A stretch of 5,525 nucleotides of DNA from Betaproteobacteria bacterium. Its GTDB lineage: Bacteria > Pseudomonadota > Gammaproteobacteria > Burkholderiales > SG8-41. The notes under the pieces are model-generated. The model made no database searches, was not told the DNA's origin, and saw only the letters and a program-made list of their open reading frames with translations. The stretch lies in contig JAQGNC010000060.1 in assembly GCA_028292065.1 (NCBI GenBank), forward strand, positions 1 to 5,525, in the 5' to 3' direction. Position numbers and translations under genes: made by a program. Shown here one piece after another: positions 1 through 5,341 of this stretch; within the stretch, counting starts at the first letter, position 1; every line of letters begins with the position of its first letter.

Positions 1-162
1 GAGCCCGTCGGGGCGCTCAACCGCTTCTACAGCCGTGTCTATCACCCCGTGGCTGTGCGCTTCAGCGGTGCCGCACGGCGCCTCAAACAGCGCAATCGCC
101 CGCTCTACCGGACGCTGCAGTACGGCATCGTGCTCGGCGCCGCGTATCTCATTTTCTTTTGA
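1..162 (+). CDS. C-terminal end of an unidentified, probably membrane-associated protein (partial)
   Basis: Reading frame 1 is open from the left edge to a TGA at 160-162 and gives the last 53 residues of a protein whose start lies outside the window. The fragment has an aromatic stretch (LNRFYSRVYHP), then a strongly basic segment (ARRLKQRNRPLYR), then a hydrophobic tail (YGIVLGAAYLIFF) that ends directly at the stop. A basic patch followed by a terminal hydrophobic segment fits a membrane protein whose last helix ends at the C-terminus, with the Arg/Lys-rich part on the cytoplasmic side; this is inference. Third codon positions are mostly G or C, as in the neighbouring genes, so the frame is very likely coding. 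I do not recognise the family. The gene converges on the HD-GYP gene, and a stem-loop begins three bases after its stop. Confidence 0.6.
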   Translation, partial: EPVGALNRFYSRVYHPVAVRFSGAARRLKQRNRPLYRTLQYGIVLGAAYLIFF

Positions 163-164
163 GT

Positions 165-194
165 GGATTCAGCTCGGCATGCCGACCCGAATCC
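165..194. terminator. Symmetrical inverted repeat between convergent genes; candidate bidirectional terminator
   Basis: Two arms share one centre of symmetry. The outer arms are GGATTC (165-170) and GAATCC (189-194). The inner core is the perfect palindrome TCGGCATGCCGA (174-185). G172 and C187 also pair, leaving two mismatches (A171/C188 and C173/C186). The repeat starts just after the TGA at 160-162 and lies about 30 bases beyond the HD-GYP stop at 227, so a transcript of either gene would form the stem. Neither side has a run of T, so it is not a textbook intrinsic terminator. It could act as a 3'-end stabilising hairpin, a Rho-assisted stop or a protein-binding palindrome. Confidence 0.45.
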
Positions 195-226
195 CCGCGC
201 CTGCCTGATTCTCGTCTGAAGGGCGC

Positions 227-1357
227 TTACGCGATCGCCGCGACTCTGACCCACAGGCTCTGCATGTTGGGGATCGCGCCGAGCTCGGGCCAGCTCACCA
301 CTTCCTTGATGCAGTAGGTGCCGAGGCTGGTGTCGCGCCTGACCGGCACCGCGAGCGGCATGCCGTGGGCGCCGAGGATCGAGCACACGTAAGGTTTGCC
401 GGCGTTCTGTCCGCGGTGGATCACCACCGCGATCTCGCCGTTTTCCAGGCGCACCGGGGTGCCCGCGGGGAACACGCCGATCGCCTTGATGAACTGGCTC
501 GCGAGGCCGTCGCGAACTTTCTTGCCCTGCTCGAGGAACAGCGCGCGCAGCGCGGCGTTCGGCCGCAGCGGCGGGCGGTAGTCGCGGCTCGAAATCCGCG
601 CGCAGTAGATGTCGGCGAGCGATACGAGCTGGGCCGAGAGCGGTATTTCGTCGCCTTTGCGGCCGTGGAAGTAGCCGCTGCCGTCGATCGCCTCGTGGTG
701 CGACAGCACGGCGCGCAGCCAGACTTCGTCGGCGACCCCACGGCCGCGCAGCAGCTCCGCGCCGTCCTCGGGGTGCCTGCGGATGGTTTCGCGCTGGGTC
801 TCGCTGAGCGGATCTTTCTGCGCCTGCAGATCGTCCATCAGCCCCATGATGCTGATGTTCATCGTCAGCGCGGCGGCGACGATCGGGGTGAGCTCGGCGT
901 CGGCGATGGCGAGCTCCGCGCCCACGACTTCACACGCGATCGCAGCGTCGACCGAATGGCGCACCGAGTAGCGGCCGTTGCGGTCGAGCAGGGTCATGGC
1001 GAGAGACGCGTCGCGGCTGATCCGGCACGCTTCGCGTATCAACTCGCGCACGCGCAGGACCTGCTCGGCGAAACCGCTCGCTACAGTGCCGGGGGCGCAA
1101 AGGATCTGCAGCCGCCGCCGCGCTTCGAGCACCAGTGCAACGGCTGAATGGGTCACGTCGAAGCTGCTTGCAGCCGGTTTTTCGCGGGCGACGTCGAGGC
1201 CGGTGTAAAGGCCTCTTTCCATCAGCCCGTCGAGCTGAGTGGTGCTCGCGATGACCTGCCCGCGGCGCAGCAGCAGCCGCCCGCTCTCGTCGTACGCATC
1301 CCACGCCAGGACGCTGCCGATCGCGAGCTCGCTCGGCATGATTCGTCGCTTTCCCAT
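227..1357 (-). CDS. HD-GYP-like signalling protein lacking the HD dyad
   Basis: The 376-residue protein belongs to the HD-GYP branch of the HD phosphohydrolases, which normally linearise cyclic-di-GMP using a bi- or tri-metal site. Residues 7-55 form an N-terminal module (SELAIGSVLAWDAYDESGRLLL) of the kind found ahead of betaproteobacterial HD-GYP domains. The HD-GYP core spans about 125-290. Visible landmarks are H134 (RHSVDAA), H195-P196 (RHPEDGAELL), H220-H221-E222 with DGSGYF at 225-230 (normally GYP), and D249 (LADIY) followed by SSRDYRPPLRP. Where HDIGK normally sits, the sequence reads ALTMNISIMGL (163-173), so the catalytic His-Asp pair is absent. Residues 297-353 form a small C-terminal region. 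No signal peptide, transmembrane segment or receiver domain is seen. The likely role is c-di-GMP binding or scaffolding rather than hydrolysis; this is inference. The start is the ATG at 1357, preceded by a weak GGCGGGGCGAAAG; the Met at residue 7 (1339) is an alternative. The 184-base upstream gap suggests its own promoter, but I see no convincing one. Confidence 0.88.
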   Translation of the reverse strand: MGKRRIMPSELAIGSVLAWDAYDESGRLLLRRGQVIASTTQLDGLMERGLYTGLDVAREKPAASSFDVTHSAVALVLEARRRLQILCAPGTVASGFAEQVLRVRELIREACRISRDASLAMTLLDRNGRYSVRHSVDAAIACEVVGAELAIADAELTPIVAAALTMNISIMGLMDDLQAQKDPLSETQRETIRRHPEDGAELLRGRGVADEVWLRAVLSHHEAIDGSGYFHGRKGDEIPLSAQLVSLADIYCARISSRDYRPPLRPNAALRALFLEQGKKVRDGLASQFIKAIGVFPAGTPVRLENGEIAVVIHRGQNAGKPYVCSILGAHGMPLAVPVRRDTSLGTYCIKEVVSWPELGAIPNMQSLWVRVAAIA

Positions 1358-1541
1358 CTTTCGCCCCGCCTTTTGTCGTTATTGACGACCGCACGCCCTG
1401 TCGCTCCGCGGCATGCGGCGGCTCCCCCGGTGCGGATAAAGCCGTTTCACCACATAACGGCCCCGGGGCGGCAAGCTTGACGTGGAAAGCGCGCTTAATC
1501 GGTTGCGTGCGGCCGCGATGCTGCCGAATTCGCGAAATAGG

Positions 1542-1970
1542 TCACGCTCGACCGCTTTGCAGGCGCAGCCTCGCGCGCTCGACCGCGCGTGCGATCGTGT
1601 CGCGCTTCCTGCGGTCGGCCGCGGCTACACGCCGGGCGGCGGTCCGGGCGCGGTTTTCGGACTCGGCGCGCTCGAGCCGGGCGTTACGCGCTTCGCAGCG
1701 CCGGCGCGCGTCGACCGACGCGGCGAGGCGTTCCTCGCCTTCGGGCCGCAGGGTGGTGCGCAGGCTGATGCAGTCGACGGGACACGGCTCGATGCACAGC
1801 TCGCAACCGGTGCAAATCGATGCGACCACGGTGTGCATCAGCTTGGCTGCGCCGGCGATCGCGTCGACCGGGCAGACGGCGATGCACAGGGTGCATCCGA
1901 TGCACCGCGCCTCGTCGATGACCGCGACTGCGCCCGCCAGCGCGATCTCCTCAGGAACGCCCGGGCGCAC
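1542..1970 (-). CDS. RnfB/RsxB-like 2x[4Fe-4S] ferredoxin, short form without the N-terminal Fes region
   Basis: Counted from the GTG at 1970 (142 residues), the protein has two complete 4Fe-4S motifs: CIGCTLCIAVCP (C23, C26, C29, C33) and CTGCELCIEPCP (C53, C56, C59, C63). The sequence between them (VDAIAGAAKLMHTVV) closely matches RnfB/RsxB, the ferredoxin subunit of the Rnf/Rsx electron-transfer complex. Full-length RnfB has an N-terminal membrane anchor and/or a Fes 4Fe-4S domain; neither is present, because pyrD occupies the upstream sequence. Residues 75-142 are Arg/Glu/Ala-rich, probably helical or coiled, resembling the charged tails of some betaproteobacterial RnfB proteins. The start is uncertain. 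GTG at 1970 overlaps pyrD by 20 bp. A CTG at 1940 lies six bases after a perfect GAGGAG (1952-1947) and would give 132 residues. An ATG at 2084 would overlap pyrD much more and adds Ser/Arg-rich sequence that looks like an out-of-frame reading of pyrD. Its partner is unknown; no other rnf genes are in view. Confidence 0.8.
   Translation of the reverse strand: MRPGVPEEIALAGAVAVIDEARCIGCTLCIAVCPVDAIAGAAKLMHTVVASICTGCELCIEPCPVDCISLRTTLRPEGEERLAASVDARRRCEARNARLERAESENRARTAARRVAAADRRKRDTIARAVERARLRLQSGRA
1938..1952 (-). promoter_or_regulatory. Strong Shine-Dalgarno placed before a CTG codon at the pyrD/ferredoxin junction
   Basis: Read on the minus strand, the pyrD stop TGA (1953-1951) merges into TGAGGAG. 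The GAGGAG core (1952-1947) is followed by six bases (ATCGCG) and then CTG (1940-1938), in frame with the ferredoxin. The spacing is ideal for initiation, and no ATG, GTG or TTG occurs at that point. This suggests either a real CTG start coupled to pyrD termination, or ribosome re-initiation supporting the GTG upstream at 1970. Confidence 0.45.
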
Positions 1971-2988
1971 CGTCTTGTCCGCAGAGCGCCGCGACGCATT
2001 CCCTGACGAGCGCCGGTCCCTTGTAGACGAGGCCGGTATAGATCTGCACGAGGCTCGCGCCGGCGGCGATTTTTTCGCGCGCATCTTCGCCGCTGGAGAT
2101 TCCGCCCACGCCGATGACCGGGATGCGTCCTGCGAGCGCGCGCGCGAGCTCGCGCACCACGTGCGTGGACTTGGCTTTCACCGGCGCGCCGCTCAAGCCG
2201 CCGGTCTCACCGCCGTGCGGCAGCGACGTCACGCCGTCGCGGCCGATCGTGGTGTTGGTCGCGATGACGCCGTCGATCGCGTAGCGCTCGAGCAACTCGG
2301 CGATCACGCCGATCTCCGCGTCCGCGAGGTCCGGCGCGATCTTGAGCGCGAGAGGCACGCGCCTGCCGTAATCCTGGGCGAGCTTCTGCCGCTCCGCGTG
2401 CAGCGCGGCGAGCAGGGCTTCGAGCTGCGCCGACGCCTGCAGGTCGCGCAGTCCTTTGGTGTTCGGCGAAGAGATGTTCACCGTGATGTAGGTCGCGAGC
2501 GAATAGACTTTGCGCAGGCACGCCACGTAGTCGTCCGCGGCGCGCTCGAGCGGGGTCTCGAAATTCTTTCCGATGTTGATGCCGAGCACGCCGCGCCACG
2601 ACGCGCGGTGCACGTTCTGAACCAGGCGTTCCACGCCGAGATTGTTGAAGCCCATGCGGTTGATGACGGCGTCGGCCGCGGGCAGTCGAAACAGGCGCGG
2701 ACGCGGGTTGCCCGGCTGGGGCCGCGGCGTGACGGTGCCGACTTCGATGAAGCCGAAGCCGAGCGCGCCGAGCGCATCGATGTATTCGGCATTCTTGTCG
2801 AGGCCCGCGGCAAGCCCGACCGGGTTCGGGAAGCGGATGCCCATGACGTCGCGCGCACAGCCGGGAATCGGGCGCGCAGGACGCACCAGCCCGACGCTTT
2901 CCAGGGCTTTCAGCGCGTTCAACGTCAGGTGGTGGGCGGTCTCGGCTTCGAGCGCGAACAGCGCGGGGCGCAGCAGGGCGTAAGTCAT
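1951..2988 (-). CDS. pyrD: Dihydroorotate dehydrogenase (quinone), class 2
   Basis: PyrD oxidises dihydroorotate to orotate with FMN and passes the electrons to quinone at the inner face of the cytoplasmic membrane; it is the fourth step of UMP synthesis. The 345-residue length matches the class 2 enzyme. The N-terminal amphipathic segment MTYALLRPALFALEAETAHH (1-20) is the membrane and quinone tunnel module that separates class 2 from soluble class 1. Family motifs follow in order: NPVGLAAGLDKN (55-66, FMN-binding), GFIEVGTVTPRPQPGNPRPR (79-98), NRMGFNN (110-116), NISSPNT (171-177, containing the class 2 catalytic serine), KIAPD (216-220), TNTT (244-247), GGLSG (263-267), GVGGIS (293-298) and QIYTGLVYKGP (315-325). 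Every core motif is intact. The ATG at 2988 has no clear Shine-Dalgarno. The gene lies 86 bp after bpt on the same strand, and its stop overlaps the ferredoxin start region. The start codon lies in a small hairpin, and a TAAAAT hexamer sits six bases upstream. Confidence 0.97.
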   Translation of the reverse strand: MTYALLRPALFALEAETAHHLTLNALKALESVGLVRPARPIPGCARDVMGIRFPNPVGLAAGLDKNAEYIDALGALGFGFIEVGTVTPRPQPGNPRPRLFRLPAADAVINRMGFNNLGVERLVQNVHRASWRGVLGINIGKNFETPLERAADDYVACLRKVYSLATYITVNISSPNTKGLRDLQASAQLEALLAALHAERQKLAQDYGRRVPLALKIAPDLADAEIGVIAELLERYAIDGVIATNTTIGRDGVTSLPHGGETGGLSGAPVKAKSTHVVRELARALAGRIPVIGVGGISSGEDAREKIAAGASLVQIYTGLVYKGPALVRECVAALCGQDGAPGRS

Positions 2989-3010
2989 CCCGCTATTTTA
3001 GCGGGGATGA
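2985..3010 (-). promoter_or_regulatory. Hairpin over the pyrD start codon
   Basis: On the plus strand, CCCGCTA (2989-2995) pairs perfectly with TAGCGGG (2999-3005) around a TTT loop. The stem extends, with one bulged G at 3006, through TCAT (2985-2988) and ATGA (3007-3010). The pyrD ATG (2988-2986) is therefore in the stem of any transcript beginning upstream of it. Such a structure could limit initiation on readthrough mRNA from bpt. It is too close to the start codon to be an ordinary terminator for bpt. Confidence 0.4.
2995..3000 (-). promoter_or_regulatory. Possible -10 element (TAAAAT) giving a leaderless pyrD transcript
   Basis: On the minus strand TAAAAT matches the sigma-70 -10 consensus TATAAT at five of six positions. 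It is followed by six bases (AGCGGG) and then the pyrD ATG, so transcription starting at the usual distance would begin at or next to the A of the start codon. It is the most AT-rich stretch in an otherwise GC-rich spacer. Sequence at the -35 distance (CATCCC or TCATCC) does not resemble TTGACA, so the call is weak. Lack of a Shine-Dalgarno is consistent with, but does not prove, leaderless expression. Confidence 0.28.
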
Positions 3011-3024
3011 GGGATGAGGGATGA
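3004..3024. repeat. Three perfect tandem copies of GGGATGA
   Basis: Copies are at 3004-3010, 3011-3017 and 3018-3024, followed by a partial GG. The first copy forms the right arm of the hairpin over the pyrD start, so the array begins in the likely control region of pyrD and runs away from it. On the coding strand of pyrD it reads as repeated TCATCCC. It lies in the non-coding spacer between bpt and pyrD. It may be a slippage-generated microsatellite or a set of protein-binding half-sites. Confidence 0.8.
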
Positions 3025-3055
3025 GGCGGAAGGCGGGAGAGCGGCGCGGTAACGA

Positions 3056-3088
3056 CGTCACTACGTCACCTCGATCACCTCGTCACTT
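3056..3088. repeat. Four imperfect 8-9 bp tandem repeats (CGTCAC type) across the bpt stop codon
   Basis: CGTCAC occurs at 3056-3061, 3064-3069 and 3081-3086, with a variant GATCAC at 3073-3078. The units therefore start at intervals of 8, 9 and 8 bases. On the bpt coding strand they read as GTGACGAG-like units. The array includes the last codons and the TGA (3077-3075) of bpt, and extends about 20 bases into the spacer. Slippage here would alter the C-terminal tail of Bpt, which lies outside its conserved core. Confidence 0.65.
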
Positions 3089-3821
3089 CTTCGCTCTTGT
3101 CCTGAAGCGGCTGCCACTGCCCGTCGACGAGGCCCTGCATCGGCTGGAACTGGATCTTGTACGCCATCTTGCGCGACAGGCCGATCCAGTAGCCGAGATA
3201 GAGATACGGCAGGTCGAGCTTTCTGCACAGATCGATCTGCCACATGATGTTGTACGTGCCGAAGCTCGCGGCGGGGACGTCGGGGTCGAAGAACGTGTAC
3301 ACCGACGAGACGCCGTCCTGGAGCTCGTCGACGATGCTCACCATGCGCAGCGCGCCGTCCTCGCGGAACTCGATCAGGCGCGAGTCGACGTTGCTCTGGA
3401 GCAGGAAGTGGCGGTACTGCTCGCGGCTGTCCTGGTCCATGCCGCCGCCGCTGTGGCGCCGCGACTGGTAGCGCAAGTACAGCGCGTAATGCTCGGCGCT
3501 GTATTTGAGATCGAGCACTTCGGAAGTGAGCGCGCCGTGGCGCTTCCACGCGCGGCGCTGCGCGCGGTTCGCTCTGAAGTCCTCCGCGACGATACGCACC
3601 GGAACGCACGCGCGGCAGTTGTCGCAGTAGGGACGATAGGTGAACGCGCCGCTGCGGCGGAATCCCGCCCTGACGAGCTCGCCGTAGACCGAGCCGTCGA
3701 TGAGATGACTCGGCGTCGCGACTTGCGAGCGCGCCATCCGCTCCGGCAGGTAACTGCACGGATACGGCGCCGTCGCGTAGAACTGCAGCACCGACAGCGG
3801 GAAGTCAGTCAAATAGGTCAT
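3075..3821 (-). CDS. bpt: Aspartate/glutamate leucyl-transferase (bacterial Bpt, formerly annotated as arginyl-transferase)
   Basis: Bpt transfers leucine from Leu-tRNA to proteins with N-terminal Asp or Glu, marking them for ClpS/ClpAP degradation; it is cytoplasmic. The 248-residue length and motifs fit the bacterial ATE-like family. They are CSYLP (22-26), YRPYCDNCRACVPVRI (62-77) with the C66-x2-C69-x2-C72 cluster, RRHSGGGM (121-128), SSVYTFFDP (172-180), SFGTYNI (186-192), and LYLGYWI...KMAYKIQFQP (207-227), the conserved acyltransferase end. Residues after about 235 are variable and partly encoded by a tandem repeat. The ATG at 3821 lies inside the end of aat, a 17-bp overlap, and has no clear Shine-Dalgarno, so translational coupling to aat is likely. 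Older annotations call this enzyme arginyl-tRNA-protein transferase; bacterial members of this type use leucine. The leucine specificity is taken from the family, not shown by the sequence itself. Confidence 0.95.
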   Translation of the reverse strand: MTYLTDFPLSVLQFYATAPYPCSYLPERMARSQVATPSHLIDGSVYGELVRAGFRRSGAFTYRPYCDNCRACVPVRIVAEDFRANRAQRRAWKRHGALTSEVLDLKYSAEHYALYLRYQSRRHSGGGMDQDSREQYRHFLLQSNVDSRLIEFREDGALRMVSIVDELQDGVSSVYTFFDPDVPAASFGTYNIMWQIDLCRKLDLPYLYLGYWIGLSRKMAYKIQFQPMQGLVDGQWQPLQDKSEEVTR

Positions 3822-4503
3822 CGTCGAAGCGCCAATGGCCGGTGGGCGTGGGATAGTTTACCAACTCTGTCAGTCGCAGTAGAAAATCCTTTCGGCACAT
3901 CTGCGCGGCGCCGAGCGACGCGAGATGCGCGGTTTCCATCTGACAGTCGATCAGGCCGAAGCTCCAGCGCTCGAGCTGGCGCGCGAGGTGCGCGAGCGCG
4001 ACCTTGGACGCATCGGTCGCGCGCATGAACATCGACTCGCCGTAGAACATGCGTCCGATCGCGACACCGTAGAGGCCGCCGACGAGCTCACCCTGCGCCC
4101 ACGCTTCGACCGAATGCGCCATGCCCGCGGCGTGCAGCGCGCTGTACGCCGCGACGATCTCCGCCGTGATCCAGGTTCCGGCCTGGTCCTCGCGCGGTTC
4201 GGCGCACGCTCGCATCACGTCGCTGAAGCAGGTGTCGGTGCGGATTTCATACGTGCGGCGCCGCAGGCGCTTCCTCAGCGAGCGCGAGATCGCGATCTCG
4301 CCGGGCACGAGCACCATGCGCGGATCGGGACTCCACCACAGCACCGGTTCGCCTTCGCTGTACCACGGGAAGATGCCGTGGCGATACGCGTCGAGGAGGC
4401 GGTGCAGCGACAAGTCCGCGCCCGCGGCGAGCAGGCCGTTGGGCTCACGCAGCGCGCGATGCACGGGCGGAAAAGGCTGGTCGGAGGCGAGCCAGGGGAT
4501 CAC
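3805..4503 (-). CDS. aat: Leucyl/phenylalanyl-tRNA--protein transferase
   Basis: Aat moves Leu or Phe from aminoacyl-tRNA to proteins with N-terminal Lys or Arg, creating primary N-degrons for ClpS/ClpAP. The 232-residue length is normal. Motifs in order are EPNGLLAAGADL (20-31), YRHGIFPWY (40-48), WWSPDPRMVL (56-65), GTWIT (109-113), LHAAGMAHSVEAW (123-135), GGLYGVAIG (142-150), FYGESMF (153-159), DASKVAL (164-170), LIDCQ (184-188) and HLASLGA (193-199). All core positions of the GNAT-like catalytic half look intact. The start is a GTG at 4503. The N-terminus MIPWL agrees with what I recall for the family, and an in-frame TAA lies ten codons upstream, so little extension is possible. No Shine-Dalgarno is visible (CGCCCCTCC precedes GTG). 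It heads the minus-strand cluster and overlaps bpt by 17 bp, putting both N-degron transferases on one message. Confidence 0.97.
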   Translation of the reverse strand: MIPWLASDQPFPPVHRALREPNGLLAAGADLSLHRLLDAYRHGIFPWYSEGEPVLWWSPDPRMVLVPGEIAISRSLRKRLRRRTYEIRTDTCFSDVMRACAEPREDQAGTWITAEIVAAYSALHAAGMAHSVEAWAQGELVGGLYGVAIGRMFYGESMFMRATDASKVALAHLARQLERWSFGLIDCQMETAHLASLGAAQMCRKDFLLRLTELVNYPTPTGHWRFDDDLFD

Positions 4504-4632
4504 GGAGGGGCGCAGCTTTCGGCAAGGCGGTGATTATTCCGCAGATCGCCGATTCGCGCGCGCGCAACTTTTGCATATCGTGACTGCCCCAAACGATGTG
4601 ACACTGTCGAACTCTACCCGGGCCTACCGTCC
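4504..4632. promoter_or_regulatory. Divergent intergenic region between aat and the membrane-protein gene
   Basis: Both genes are transcribed away from this 129-base interval, so it should hold promoters for each. On the plus strand TTGCAT (4571-4576) resembles a -35 element, and a GATGTG at 4595-4600 (18 bases away) is a poor -10. On the minus strand a TAATCA hexamer (4535-4530) resembles a -10, but nothing like a -35 stands at the usual distance. The middle (4560-4610) is more AT-rich than its surroundings. Promoters are expected from gene orientation; the exact elements are not established. Confidence 0.3.
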
Positions 4633-5022
4633 ATGAGAGTCCCACCCGACCACGCAGGTGTGGAAGCGCTGCTCACGCGCGAGGCGCGCGCCAGGCTGCC
4701 GCTGCGGCACCAGTTCCTGCTCTACCTCGACCCGTTCGCCTTTTTCAAGGACGCGACGACCGGCACCGATCGCAGCCGCGAGCAGGCGCTCTCCTACAAC
4801 GTCGAGCGCCGCTCGATCCTGCTCACTTACGCCCGCCGCTGGTTGCTCATCGCGCTCGCCTCTTTTCTGGGCATCGCTTCCGCCGAGGCCCTCGCCGCCC
4901 ACGTGCCGCTGTTCATCATTCCCGCCGCGGGTTTCGGCATCGGGTGCAGCATTTCGGTCGCCGTCGCGGCGTGGTCAGGCGCCGCTTACCTCCTCCTGGG
5001 CACGCAGGCCGTCCGGCGCTGA
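4633..5022 (+). CDS. Small two-helix membrane protein of unknown function
   Basis: The 129-residue product has a soluble N-terminal part (1-66) and two predicted membrane segments, at about 70-88 (WLLIALASFLGIASAEALA) and 92-122 (PLFIIPAAGFGIG... to AAYLLLG). The second may be one long helix or a helix with a Gly-rich break. The cytoplasmic side is probably the Arg-rich N-terminal part (VERRSILLTYARRW), by the positive-inside rule, leaving a short outside loop; this is inference. Notable N-terminal features are RLPLRHQFLLYLDPFAFFKDAT (21-42) and QALSYNVERR (51-60), which look like conserved-family motifs, but I cannot name the family. Codon use is GC3-rich and matches neighbouring genes. The ATG at 4633 has no evident Shine-Dalgarno. 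It is divergent from aat and is probably the first gene of its unit. Confidence 0.75.
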   Translation: MRVPPDHAGVEALLTREARARLPLRHQFLLYLDPFAFFKDATTGTDRSREQALSYNVERRSILLTYARRWLLIALASFLGIASAEALAAHVPLFIIPAAGFGIGCSISVAVAAWSGAAYLLLGTQAVRR

Positions 5023-5134
5023 GCCGCGTCCCTTTCTGCCCCCGTCGAATCGCTCGATCGGAAAGCGTCGCCGTCGTCGGCCACGCGTGCACGGTACGGC
5101 GTTTGCAATTCTCCGCTGACAGGAACGCAAATCC

Positions 5135-5341
5135 ATGAAAATGATCGCTAAATCCAGCCAACCCCGAATCGAGCGCCGCGCGCACCCGCGCCGCCCGTCC
5201 CACTGGCGCATCGGCGGTGCGACGGTGAGCACCGACGAGCTCCAGGCGTGGCAACTCGGGCCGGAAAACGTCACCGGCCTGTTCGAGCGCCGCGCGCCGT
5301 CGAGCCGCGGCGAGTCCTCCTTATGCGGCGCGCGGGGGTGA
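5135..5341 (+). CDS. Small basic protein of unknown function
   Basis: The 68-residue frame starts at an ATG preceded by AGGAA (5121-5125), nine bases upstream, the clearest Shine-Dalgarno among the plus-strand genes. The N-terminus is basic (MKMIAKSSQPRIERRAHPRR), followed by a mixed segment (SHWRIGGATVSTDELQAWQLGPE, about 22-44) and a Ser/Arg-rich tail ending in CGARG. Third codon positions are mostly G or C, supporting real coding. The ERRAHPRR stretch recalls the RxxxR start of PilZ domains, but the rest of a PilZ fold is missing and the length is too short, so I do not make that call. Its stop TGA (5339-5341) overlaps a GTG at 5338 of the following frame, so the two may be translationally coupled. 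Alternatively the two frames could be one gene split by a frameshift. No membrane segment is seen. Confidence 0.5.
   Translation: MKMIAKSSQPRIERRAHPRRPSHWRIGGATVSTDELQAWQLGPENVTGLFERRAPSSRGESSLCGARG

Noticed and set aside
365..1147. 260-codon open frame opposite the HD-GYP gene
   Set aside because: The opposite strand carries a recognisable domain protein; this frame looks like its GC-driven shadow.
1402..1500. Short palindromes (CCCCGGGG, CAAGCTTG, AAGCGCGCTT) in the spacer upstream of the HD-GYP gene
   Set aside because: Eight to ten base palindromes without loops are expected by chance in GC-rich DNA, and no promoter or operator pattern accompanies them.
1971..2084. N-terminal extension of the ferredoxin to ATG 2084
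   Set aside because: The extra residues are Ser/Arg-rich, lie wholly inside pyrD in another frame, and do not resemble the RnfB Fes domain or a membrane anchor.
1477..3024. 515-codon open frame on the plus strand opposite pyrD and the ferredoxin
   Set aside because: It is antisense to pyrD and the ferredoxin, whose motifs are intact. Its composition (Arg, Ala, Asp, His-rich, without domains) is typical of the open antisense frames that high-GC genes create.
3021..4028. 335-codon open frame on the plus strand opposite bpt and part of aat
   Set aside because: It is antisense to two unmistakable enzymes, is rich in Arg/Ala/Val repeats and shows no motif.
5102..5131. TTTGC / GCAAA inverted pair around the ribosome-binding site of the 68-residue gene
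   Set aside because: Only five base pairs with a loop of about 20 bases; too weak to call a regulatory structure.
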